NCBI RefSeq assembly: GCF_037975245.1
Contig: NC_092577.1
Span: 12,733,013 to 12,797,012 of the forward strand
From: Apostichopus japonicus
Taxonomy: Eukaryota > Echinodermata > Holothuroidea > Aspidochirotida > Stichopodidae
Length of the DNA stretch: 64,000 nucleotides
Reading direction: 5' to 3'
Position numbers and translations under genes: made by a program. The stretch's first letter is position 1. Each line of letters begins with the position of its first letter. Of this stretch, positions 27,701-39,700 are shown in pieces. Below the pieces are notes generated by a model that saw nothing but the letters and a program-made list of their open reading frames with translations, ran no database searches and had not been told where the DNA came from.

Positions 27701-30700
27701 TAACGAACAGTATTTATGCTATCAGGCAGCCTAGACCACCTCTCGTGGGCAGAAGCGCTGATACAGTCACAAAACTCTATCAGTTCTCCATGTGTGTTTA
27801 GGTGTTCAGGTCGGTGTGTATTAGTAACATTTGCAACCATCAGGTGTAGAACTAATATCTCAATGTTCTGTGTTTTACAACAACTTAATGCTTAACTTGA
27901 TCTTTTGTTGATTTTTGCACAGTGAGAGCGACGACGAATACAGCGATGACGACGACATGAGCTGGAAGGTCCGTCGGGCGTCAGCCAAATGTCTGCAGGC
28001 GGTGATTGGATCCAGGCATGACATGCTCCCAGACTTCTATAAGACCGTATCACCTGCTCTCATTGGACGATTCAAAGGTTTGTTAATATTCAAAAGGGAT
28101 TAGAAAGTGAAACAGAAACGAGCAATGTTTATTGGGTTGTCAGCTTCTGTGCCTCGCTTAGTCTATGTACTCATGCAAACAGGAGTACAATAATAACCAC
28201 AACTTTAATGTTTTTTTGTAAGATATGTCTTCAGGCCCCTGTAATCACTTTGGCAGATCCAGCAAGTTTTGTGTTAAATCCCTCTTATAGGTAAGAGATT
28301 TCCTGAATGTGTAGGAATACGAGTTGCATCGACAGATTACATCTGTGACTACATTACATCTGTGACTTGCATTGTCTTTAGTACACGTCCATCTCACTTG
28401 TCTCCACACATTCACTGCACTCTTGCTATCCATGTTTCTAGCCGTCCAGTTCACTTTTTGTCCTCCCTTAAGGCATCTCCCGTTTGAAGGAGAGATCATC
28501 AATGATAGGATCTGATCATGGTTGTTGGAAATTAATTTTGTCATTTGAAAGAGATGTTTTGATATTAACCTTTGGTTTCATGCTCACCCTCCCAAGTTTT
28601 CTTAATCCTTACAGAAAGAGAAGAAAATGTAAAAGCAGACATCTTTCAAGCGTACATAGCCCTGCTGAGACAGACCAAGCCAATCAATGTTAATATTTAT
28701 GACCCTGATGCGATGGAACAGGAAGAAGGGTAAGTAACGCTTTACTGCAGGGGAACCCCCAAAAAACAGAACTGCAAAATGTTCACATGTGTTGTCGCCC
28801 TTGTTGTTTATTCAAGTGCTAGATTGGCTTTCTCAAGGTGTTCACATCTGTTCTGACATAAATACTTTTGCAGCAGTCCTTAGTTTAAAGTGCCAATGTG
28901 TAGTTTACAGACTTATCCTTAGTGTTCACGTCTGTTAACATCAAAGTTAACAATTATTGCATAGGTCCTTGTTTTAAGAGTGGTGAGATCTATTGAAGAG
29001 ATTGATTTCCAAGAGGTGTTCACATGTGTCGACACAACAATAACACTGTTGCAGCAGCTTTTGTTCAGTGGATGAATAGCTAAATGAATGATAGATATTC
29101 ATTAGTTTGATTTGATGTGTATTAGTGGGTATATGAGGAGATGTTATGTTGTTAATTCTCCCATTGTTCACATCGGTTGTAACATTGATACATTAGTTTG
29201 ATTTCACATGTATCAGTGGGTATATGAAGAGATGTTATGTTGTAAATTCCCCCAGTGTTCATATCGGTTGTAACATTGATACATTAGTTTGATTTCAGAG
29301 TGTATCAGTGGTACATGAGGGAGATGCTATCATGTTTTAAATCAGCCTGCTTCAAGTTGATGATAGAAAGGTATCTATAAATGATATAATCGAAATTATT
29401 GTTCGCCTTGTCTGCTCCCACAGACCGGTAGCGTTGCTAAGACAACAGACGCCAAACATCGTTAAAGCCGTACATAAACAGATGAAGGAAAAGAGTACCA
29501 AGACCAGACAGGGCTGTCTGTGTCTCCTGACGGAGCTCATCCACGTATCCCCTGGAGCCCTGGCCAACCACATCCCTGCTCTGGTACCAGGCATCATATA
29601 TTCCCTGGGGTAAGTTCACATGCTAATCAACCACATACCTGCTCTGGTACCAGGCATAATATATTCCCTGGGGTAAGTTCACATGCTAACCAACCACATA
29701 CCTGCTCTCCCCAGGCATAATATATTCCCTGGGGTAAATTCACATGCTAACCAACCACAGCCCTGCTCTGGTACCAAGCATAATATATTCCCTGGGGTAA
29801 GTTCACATGCTAATCAACCACATACCTGCTCTGGTACCAGGCATAATATATTCCCTGGGGTAAGTTTAAATGCTAATCAACCACATACCTGCTCTGGTAC
29901 CAGGCATAATATATTCCCTGGGGTAAGTTCACATGCTAATCAACCACATACCTGCTCTGGTACCAGGCATAATATATTCCCTGGGGTAAGTTCACATGCT
30001 AACCAACCACATCCCTGCTCTGGTACCAGGCATAATATATTCCCTGGGGTAAGTTCACTTGCTAACCAACCACAGCCCTGCTCTGGTACCAGGCATAATA
30101 TATCCTCTGGGGTAAGTTCACTTGCTTATCAACCACATCCCTGCTCTGGTACCAGGCATAATATATTCCCTGGGGTAAGTTCACATGCTAATCAACCACA
30201 TACCTGCTCTGGTACCAGGCATAATATATTCCCTGGGGTAAGTTCACATGCTAACCAACCACATCCCTGCTCTGGTACCAGGCATAATATATTCCCTGGG
30301 GTAAGTTCACTTGCTAACCAACCACAGCCCTGCTCTGGTACCAGGCATAATATATCCTCTGCGGTAAGTTCACTTGCTTATCAACCACATCCCTGCTCTG
30401 GTACCAGGCATAATATATTCCCTGGGGTAAGTTTAAATGCTAATCAACCACATCCCTGCTCTGGTACCAGGCATAATATATTCCCTGGGGTAAGTTTAAA
30501 TGCTAATCAACCACATACCTGCTCTGGTACCAGGCATAATATATTCCCTGGGGTAAATTCACATGCTAACCAACCACATACCTGCTCTGGTACCAGGCAT
30601 AATATATTCCCTGGGGTAAGTTCACTTGCTAACCAACCACATCCTTGCTCCAATACCAGGCAATATGCCTTTAGGAAAGTTTAGGCAATATTGTTGTAAG

Positions 30701-33700
30701 TTAGCCATAGAATGGAGGCTAGACTTATTAGCGTACAAGGATTTGGGGCGAATGTATTTTGTCAACAGTTGGTAATAGGCACATGACATCCGTTTGGCCA
30801 AGTAGTAGTAGTATTAGCCACCAATATTCTTTCTCTGATAACCAGACAAGTTTTTTTGGTTAAATTAAAGTATAAATTTCATAATCACCTGCTTTAGAGT
30901 ACATCTACAGTGTCCAGAGAACCTCTTAAACATTGGAAACTGGCAGGAAAGCTCCCTCACTCAGAGTGAGGTAGACGAAAAATTGAATTAAATGTTCAAA
31001 AAGTCATTTTTTTCCTCTCTTTGCCGGTTTTATGTAGTTCAACTGACATCACAATGATTGCGATTGTGTAAGTCGATTGTGTTGTTAAGTCGTGTGAGAA
31101 GGCCTTGGCCCTGAACAAGATTGTAAACCTGAAAATTAAATTAAACTTAAATTAATAACTTTTGAATTTTTCACGTTTGTCTCCGTAGCGATAAAAATGG
31201 TAGCTCCAACATGAAGATCGACACCTTGACGTTTTTGAATTGCCTTCTGCTGAATCACAACCCGCAGGTCTTCCACCCGCACCTCACCATTCTTGTTCCG
31301 GTAGGTCCACCAGGAAATTCTTAAATAGTTTTAAGTTATAAAGGACAGGTCTGTTTGACAGTGTTTGATTAAGTATTTGATTTATATTATCTGCAGAAAT
31401 AAAGATATTGTTGATGGTAACTTGAGAAAAGGAGGGTATTAAAAGTACCCCAAAAATGTTGGTTGAAAATGTTTAGCAACATTAAAATGTTTTAATTTGC
31501 AAATTTTTTAATGATAAGAAGGGTAGACCTAGTAATCAGGTTTTTAAAAAAAAAGACATATCAAATATTTTCAAAATTTTTAAAATTTATTTTTAATTTG
31601 GTTTTTATGTAACACAGACACTAAAACTTTAATAGTTCAGAGGTTGGTTGATTTTTCTCAAGACTCTTTTGTTATGCTTTTCCCTGGAGTGGTAACAATT
31701 TTTCTGGATCAAGTTCTGAGAACAAGTTTGGACAATTTTCAAATGACTAATAATGTTTTATCTATGACTAATAAATTAAGAAATAGATTGTTAAAACAAA
31801 AGAAAGAATAATACCAGAAGATAAATGTACTTTGCCCAATATTTGATACCAATATAGCTTATTAAAAAGAAATTTTATCATACACGTCAACTTTTGTAAA
31901 ACAGTAACCATCTTTCTCGACTCATCTGTTTCTTGCGTTTTGTTTCTTCTAAAAAGCCTGTCATCGCTGCAGTCGGAGACTCATTCTACAAGACGACATC
32001 TGAAGCATTGTGCGTCACACAGACCCTGGTGAAAGTCATCAGACCGATAGGTAAGACTGTTTGGTGGATTCAAAAAATTACTGCCATTTAATTTATAACT
32101 TTATGAAGAAGAAGAAAACAAAGAGAACTGAAAAAAAAATATTCCTTTCATTTTTATTTGTCACTGGCAAAGAGAGGTGTGTCTTCCATCATTGCAGATG
32201 GAATGTCAGTTTACTTCTGTTGCTCCCTCCCTCCATCCCACACCCACCTCCAACCCTAATCCACCCCACTGTATAGCTGTAATCAAAATCCAAATTCAGG
32301 ATGATTGTGTCCGCTGAATTTTTGCTTTATCAGGTAGAATGAACTTGGGGATACGATCAGTTTGTGATAGTTACTGATAATGGAGAGTGCTAGAAGTGTT
32401 TCAAGGAACTTGGGTTTACGATCAATTTGTGATAGTTATTGAAATGGAGGTCGCTACAAGTGTTTCAATGAACTCAAGTTAAAACTTCAAAGTATATCCC
32501 GAGTAAGCATTCAATTTCAAATATGAATATATAAACATGATCACAAATCATAATCCAAAATATTTATTTTAACCTTCATCTCTCTCATTTTTGATGAAAC
32601 AGACATTGAGACGTCTTTTGACTTTACTCCCTTTGTCCTGGATTTATTCGAGTGTACCCTGACTAGACTTAAAGCTGCAGACATTGATCAAGAAGTCAAG
32701 GAAAGGGCCATCTCATGCATGTAAGTAACCTATTCTTCTGGTAGAGGGTCATGTGAGTGACTCCTCTTCTGGTAGAGGGTTCATGAGTGACTCCTCTTCT
32801 GGTAGAGGGTCACATAAGTGACTACTCTTCTGGTAGAGGGTCACTTGAGTGACTCCTCTTCTGGTAGGGGATCACGTGAGTGACTGCTCTTCTGGTAGAG
32901 GGTCACGCGAGTGACTCCTCTTCTGGTAGAGGGTCACGTGAGAGACTCCTCTTCTGGTAGAGGGTCATGGGAGTGACTCCTCTTCTGGTAGAGGGTCACG
33001 TGAGTGACTCCTCTTCTGGTAGAGGGTTTGTGAGTGACTCCTCTTCTGGTAGTGGGTCACGTGAGTGACTCCTCTTCTGGTAAAGGGTCATGTGAGTGAC
33101 TCCTCTTCTGGTAGAGGGTTCGTGAGTGACTCCTCTTCTGGTAGAGGGTCATGTGAGAGACTCCTCTTCTGATAGAGGGTTCGTGAGTGACTCCTCTTCT
33201 GGTAGAGGGTCACGTGAGTGACTCCTCTTCTGGTAGAGGGTTTGTGAGTGACTCCTCTTCTGGTAGAGGGTCACGTGAGTGACTCCTCTTCTGGTAGAGG
33301 GTTTGTGAGTGACTCCTCTTCTGGTAGTGGGTCACGTGAGTGACTCCTCTTCTGGTAGAGGGTCATGTGAGTGACTCCTCTTCTGGTAGAGGGTTCGTGA
33401 GTGACTCCTCTTCTGGTAGAGGGTCACGTGAGTGACTCCTCTTCTGGTAGAGGGTCATGTGAGTGACTCCTATTCTGGTAGAGGGTCATGTGAGTGACTC
33501 CTCTTCTGGTAGAGGGTCACGTGAAATAGTATTCAAAGAAATAAAAGAGAAAAAACTCAAATTAGCTCAACTCAAATCAGTAAGTTGCTCATGGATCCAG
33601 GACAAAAGGTTTGCTTTTTTTCTGTAGTGATTACCATAACTTTAACAATATGCCATAAATCTTATTTTATGTCTGAAACTAAAGACACCTCTCTGGTCCT

Positions 33701-36700
33701 TGAATGCCATTTTCTCACCCGAAATATTTTGGGAGTTTACCAACAATGCACCCATCATTCTTGTTGCTCTGTTTTTGATTCCAGGGGTCAGATTATTTGT
33801 AACCTAGGCGATCACCTGACGTCAGAGCTGGGGACCTGTCTACCGATCTTCCTGGACCGGTTGCGTAACGAGATCACACGACTTAAGACGGTCAAGGCTC
33901 TCATGATGATAGCTGGCTCTCCTCTTAAGATTGATATTTCCCCCATTTTGGTGAGTTATGAAAAGTTGCCCTCTTTTTTCTCCCTCATTCCAATCAATTC
34001 TTTTGAGAAGAAAAGATGAAAGAAACAAATAATAAAAATAATTATTGTTGGTGTCGATGTCAGGCATGAGCTTTTTCTGCAAATTTGCGGAATATCCGTG
34101 ATTTCTTTTCTACCTCGGGGACAAAAACTATTATCCTAACAAACGCAAACTGGAGCCTATACCGCAATTTTTGCAAAGTTCTGTGATTTTTTTTTTTACA
34201 GCAGGCTCATCCCTGTGATGTGAAGAGAAAAAGTTGTAGTATTTTCTTGGTAAACTCTCTTGTACAACATTGTCCTTGTTTTACCCTCGTTTGGAGAAAA
34301 TCTGAAAGACGAAAAAATATATGAAAAATAATAATAATTGATCTTAATGTTCAGAGAATAAGTTGTAGAAAATGATGGTTGGGTTAAGAAATGTGTAAGG
34401 GTTTAGTAATCAGCCAGGATGGTGGACTGGAATGTTAAAGAATAGACCAAATAATACAAGTTAATTTGCTTTGGTGAGCAAATTGTGCAATGCATAAGTC
34501 ATGCACCTTCTCATGTAGCTACCACATGGAATCCTGATTCTGACGAGTTGATTTGTCTTGCTAGGTGGCGCAAGAACTCTCTTGCTAGTGTATTTGTACA
34601 TCTTACTTAATTGATCAGATGTTGTCTCATGTCTCATGTTGTCTCACTGTTGTCTCATGTTGTCTCACTGTTGTCTCATGCATGCTCCAATCTTCTTTTC
34701 TCTAGCCCCAAGGCGTACCCATCTTAGCTAGCTTCCTGAGGAAGAATCACAGAGCGCTGAAGTTGTCAACCTTAGGTACCCTAGATATCGTCATCAAAAA
34801 TTATGGTGAGTATGCCAGAATGCCGGGAGCATGTATTGCAATTACCTATTTACCAGTACTTCATTCTTTGGAATTTTAACATGATTATTTTTACATGATT
34901 GATGTCACATGATTATTTATACATATTAGTAACAACAGGTCTTGCGATTCATTTCATTTCACAATGCATGTGTAAAAACTTGCTTGCCTGTAACAACATG
35001 TACATTGCAATTAGCTTTATGTGTTTAACAAGAAAATGTTACACAAAAGTGGCTAGATCCATATATGATTCTAATCATTTCTATTGGAGTACTTAAAGTT
35101 TGTGTTGAATGCTATGTATGTTAACAAACTCTAGTTTTTTCAAAACAAAACTAGTTTGTATTGTTAATATAGAAGAAGTGAAATCTTGCATTAATATGTA
35201 TCTAAATATAGACAGAACTATGTTAGCTATGAGATTAACACCATTAGAAAGACACTATGACATTTGGTTCTATATCCTATTCAAATGCTGTCTGTTCTGT
35301 CTTCATTTCGAACTATGTTAGCTATGAGATTAACAATCCAATAGAAAGACACTATGACATTTGGTTCTATATCCTATTCAAATGTTGTTTGTTTTGTCCT
35401 CATTTCCAACTATGTTAGCTATGAGACTAACAATCCATTAGAGAGACACTATGACATTGAGTTCTATCCTATTCAACTGCCATCTGTAATGTCCTCATCT
35501 CGATAGACAGCTATTCGGTTTTTTGATCAAATTAATTTCTCCTTTTTACTTACCTTTCGTAGAAATTTCTGAACCGATGATTGACGGCATCTTGGCGGAG
35601 GTCCCACCGTTAATTAACGAGAGCGACCTCCACATCTCCCAGCTGACCCTTAACCTTTTGACCTCGCTGTCGGTCAAACACCCCAAGAGCATGTGGAAGG
35701 TCTGTGACAATATCGTGAAAGAAATCTTTGTCCTGGTCCGGTCACCGCTCTTACAAGGTGAGTTTTGTGCTTTTGCTTTTGCTTTCGCTTTCGATGTGTT
35801 GTGAGCAGGTAAGCAAACTTAGAAGAAGTATAGCTTAGGTGAAAAAGAATAAAAAAAAGGGGGGGGGGGGGGGAAAAGGGAATTTTGCAACCTGGAGAAG
35901 GTTGAGAATACCAAAATTGGAATGAATAACCCCAAAGTGAAGCAATAGGATGAGTTGAAAAGCTACTGGTAAAGTTTGTTTGATCAATAGAACTTGAGTA
36001 ACAGGGGCGGTTGGCACATTAAGTGCATTTGGTGGATTGATAGTAGTGTAACCTACGTTCGGAGAAAGAGCCCACCAAACAAACCAATCTTATTAGATTT
36101 GGGTACATAGTTATATAACTTCTTAATCACATATTTGTAACTGACTAGAACATTGTCTTAAAAAAATCCCATAATAGTTTGATCCATTTTCATGCATTTT
36201 TGTATCTGTTCAATTAGTGAATAAAAAGAAGAAAATAAAAGCTAAAAATTGTTGGTTTCTTTGCAGGTGCTGCGTTGACCTCCCTGCTGGCATTCTTTGA
36301 GGCTATCGTTGCTACAAAGACACCCAAGATGGAATTCAGAGACCTGTTGGGTCTTTTGACGGCCCCCATCTACAACCCTTCAGAGACCACACAACCAAGT
36401 GGAAGTCATTATGCAGTTCACAAACAGGTAACTCATTGCTTTTGAAACTCTGGAAAAGGATGCAAGTTTGACACTTTTCATGTTATTTCTAGGATTGAAT
36501 TTCATTTTTTATAAAATAGTACTTTTCTTCGGTTTTGTTTGGGCGTACCAAAATATGATATACAGGTATGATACTCTGCCAGCAACTTCTAACAGATGGA
36601 AGGGTGACAGAATATGAATTCTGTAATTATTGTGCCTTCATTTCTACCCTTCTTTTAGGCTTTTCATTCGGTTGGTAAATGCGTGGCTGTCTTAACCATT

Positions 36701-39700
36701 GCATGCCCTGGAGAAGGAGCGTCTGTGATCACGCAGTGTGTGAATGACATCAAGGTAAGTCACCTTGATATCATCTCCATCTGTGATCATGAAGGAATGA
36801 TGCAGTGTTAGCTGATAATATCTAACGGTATCCAAGATGGTGGGGTTACATAATGTTATGTGGTGAATGGTACCTTAATACACAGAGTGCTTGCTACTGG
36901 ATAGGCTATGGAACAGCTATCCATGTATGACTGAGAGCAAGATGTTTCTGTTTTTTAACAAAGTATTGCTTAAATGGAAAGACTTCGGTTGGTGCGTCTT
37001 GAGAGACAGAGAGAGAGTGTGTGAGAGATGAAAAAAATACAATACCGTGGATAACTGGGTTTATCAAATGGACAAATGTTACCGCTAATGTTGCATAAGA
37101 ATAGGATCCCCAAATAGTCACCTTGGATGGATATTTTCATTCAACTCACCATGTACTTAGTCTGTTAGTACTAAAACTTCAAAAAGGACAGCTGTTAAAC
37201 TTCTGGGAGGCAAGCTGTTAAATTCAAGAAGGCAAAGCTGTTAATTTCAAGAAGGACAGCGATTATTGTTTACTATGCAACTGTCAATGAAGTAATGAAG
37301 AGGTTTATTGCGTGTCTGAGTTATAATGTTTACTAGCTAGTCAGTATACAGTAGGTAGGGATAGGACTCAAAATGGACTTATTGGACGAAAATTGACTTC
37401 CTTTTCATCAAGGCTCGTCATGTATTGTCTGTAGTACAATCTTCTAAGAGTGACAGTTGTTATTGTTTAGTTCTGTACGTTTGAAATTATATTTGTGTGG
37501 AGCAGTACAAATTTTGTTATCTCTTGTTGTAAAACCTTAAGGTTGCTAAATAAATTTAAAAAGAATATTTATTTGTAAAATATAGGAAAGAAAGGGGTGT
37601 TTGTTTTAGTTGATCACAAGTTCTGTGGTAATGGTTGTAACTTCTTTTAGCATGTGTACTGTTTTTTTGTTTCAGAATCCGAAATCGTCAGACTCTATAA
37701 CATTGTTTGCCTTGCTGTCACTTGGAGAAATTGGAAAACATGTGTAAGTGCGATAGTAGTGTAGGTAGAACATGTGTAAATGCAATAGTAGTGTAGGTAG
37801 AACATGTGTAAGTACAATAGTAGTGTAGGTAGAACATGTGTAAGTACAATAGTAGTGTAGGTAGAACATGTGTAAGTACAACAGTAGTGTAGGTAGAACA
37901 TGTTAAGTGTGATAGTAGTGTAGGTAGAACATGTGTAAGTACAATAGTAGTGTAGGTAGAACATGTTAAGTGTGATAGTAGTGTAGGTAGAACATGTGTA
38001 AGTGCGATAGTAGTGTAGGTAGAACATGTTAAGTGTGATAGTAGTGTAGGTAGAACATGTTAAGTGTGATAGTAGTGTAGGTAGAACATGTGTAAGTACA
38101 ATAGTAGTGTAGGTAGAACATGTTAAGTGTGATAGTAGTGTAGGTAGAACATGTGTAAGTACAATAGTAGTGTAGGTAGAACATGTGTAAGTACAATAGA
38201 AGTGTAGGTAGAACATGTTAAGTGTGATAGTAGTGTAGGTAGAACATGTGTAAGTGCGATAGTAGTGTAGGTAGAACATGTGTAAGTACAATAGTAGTGT
38301 AGGTAGAACATGTTAAGTGTGATAGTAGTGTAGGTAGAACATGTTAAGTGTGATAGTAGTGTAGGTAGAACATGTGTAAGTACAATAGTAGTGTAGGTAG
38401 AACATGTTAAGTGTGATAGTAGTGTAGGTAGAACATGTGTAAGTACAATAGTAGTGTAGGTAGAACATGTGTAAGTACAATAGTAGTGTAGGTAGAACAT
38501 GTTAAGTGTGATAGTAGTGTAGGTAGAACATGTGTAAGTGCGATAGTAGTGTAGGTAGAACATGTTAAGTGTGATAGTAGTGTAGGTAGAACATGTTAAG
38601 TGTGATAGTAGTGTAGGTAGAACATGTGTAAGTACAATAGTAGTGTAGGTAGAACATGTTAAGTGTGATAGTAGTGTAGGTAGAACATGTGTAAGTACAA
38701 TAGTAGTGTAGGTAGAACATGTGTAAGTACAATAGTAGTGTAGGTAGAACATGTTAAGTGTGATAGTAGTGTAGGTAGAACATGTGTAAGTACAATAGTA
38801 GTGTAGGTAGAACATGTTAAGTGTGATAGTAGTGTAGGTAGAACATGTGTAAGTGCGATAGTAGTGTAGGTAGAACATGTTAAGTGTGATAGTAGTGTAG
38901 GTAGAACATGTTAAGTGTGCTAGTAGTGTAGGTAGAACATGTGTAAGTACAATAGTAGTGTAGGTAGAACATGTTAAGTGTGATAGTAGTGTAGGTAGAA
39001 CATGTGTAAGTACAATAGTAGTGTAGGTAGAACATGTGTAAGTACAATAGAAGTGTAGGTAGAACATGTTAAGTGTGATAGTAGTGTAGGTAGAACATGT
39101 GTAAGTGCGATAGTAGTGTAGGTAGAACATGTGTAAGTACAATAGTAGTGTAGGTAGAACATGTTAAGTGTGATAGTAGTGTAGGTAGAACATGTTAAGT
39201 GTGATAGTAGTGTAGGTAGAACATGTGTAAGTACAATAGTAGTGTAGGTAGAACATGTTAAGTGTGATAGTAGTGTAGGTAGAACATGTGTAAGTACAAT
39301 AGTAGTGTAGGTAGAACATGTGTAAGTACAATAGTAGTGTAGGTAGAACATGTTAAGTGTGATAGTAGTGTAGGTAGAACATGTGTAAGTGCGATAGTAG
39401 TGTAGGTAGAACATGTGTAAATGCAATAGTAGTGTAGGTAGAACATGTGTAAGCACAATAGTAGTGTAGGTAGAACATGTGTAAGTCCGATAGTATACAA
39501 ATAATGAATGGTTTCCATTCGTGCAATAGTGCAAATATTTCAAGAGTTGAAAGATGGAATGTTCCATTCAACGAGGCGCAGCCAAGTTGAATGGAACAAA
39601 TTTCATCTTTCAACGAATGAAATATTTGCACTACTGCACGAATGGAAACCATTCATTATTTGTTTTATACAACATATTATATTAAGATGGGTAAAATGCA

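Noticed and set aside
29683-30684. 333-codon open frame with a 21-residue repeat
   Set aside because: It is the 63-bp intron 14 minisatellite read in one frame; the unit length is a multiple of three, so the frame cannot close. It is not the CAND1 frame.
37672-39567. Long minus-strand frames rich in Tyr, Thr, His and Leu
   Set aside because: Antisense readings of the 31/32-bp intron 23 array, open only because the unit lacks stops.
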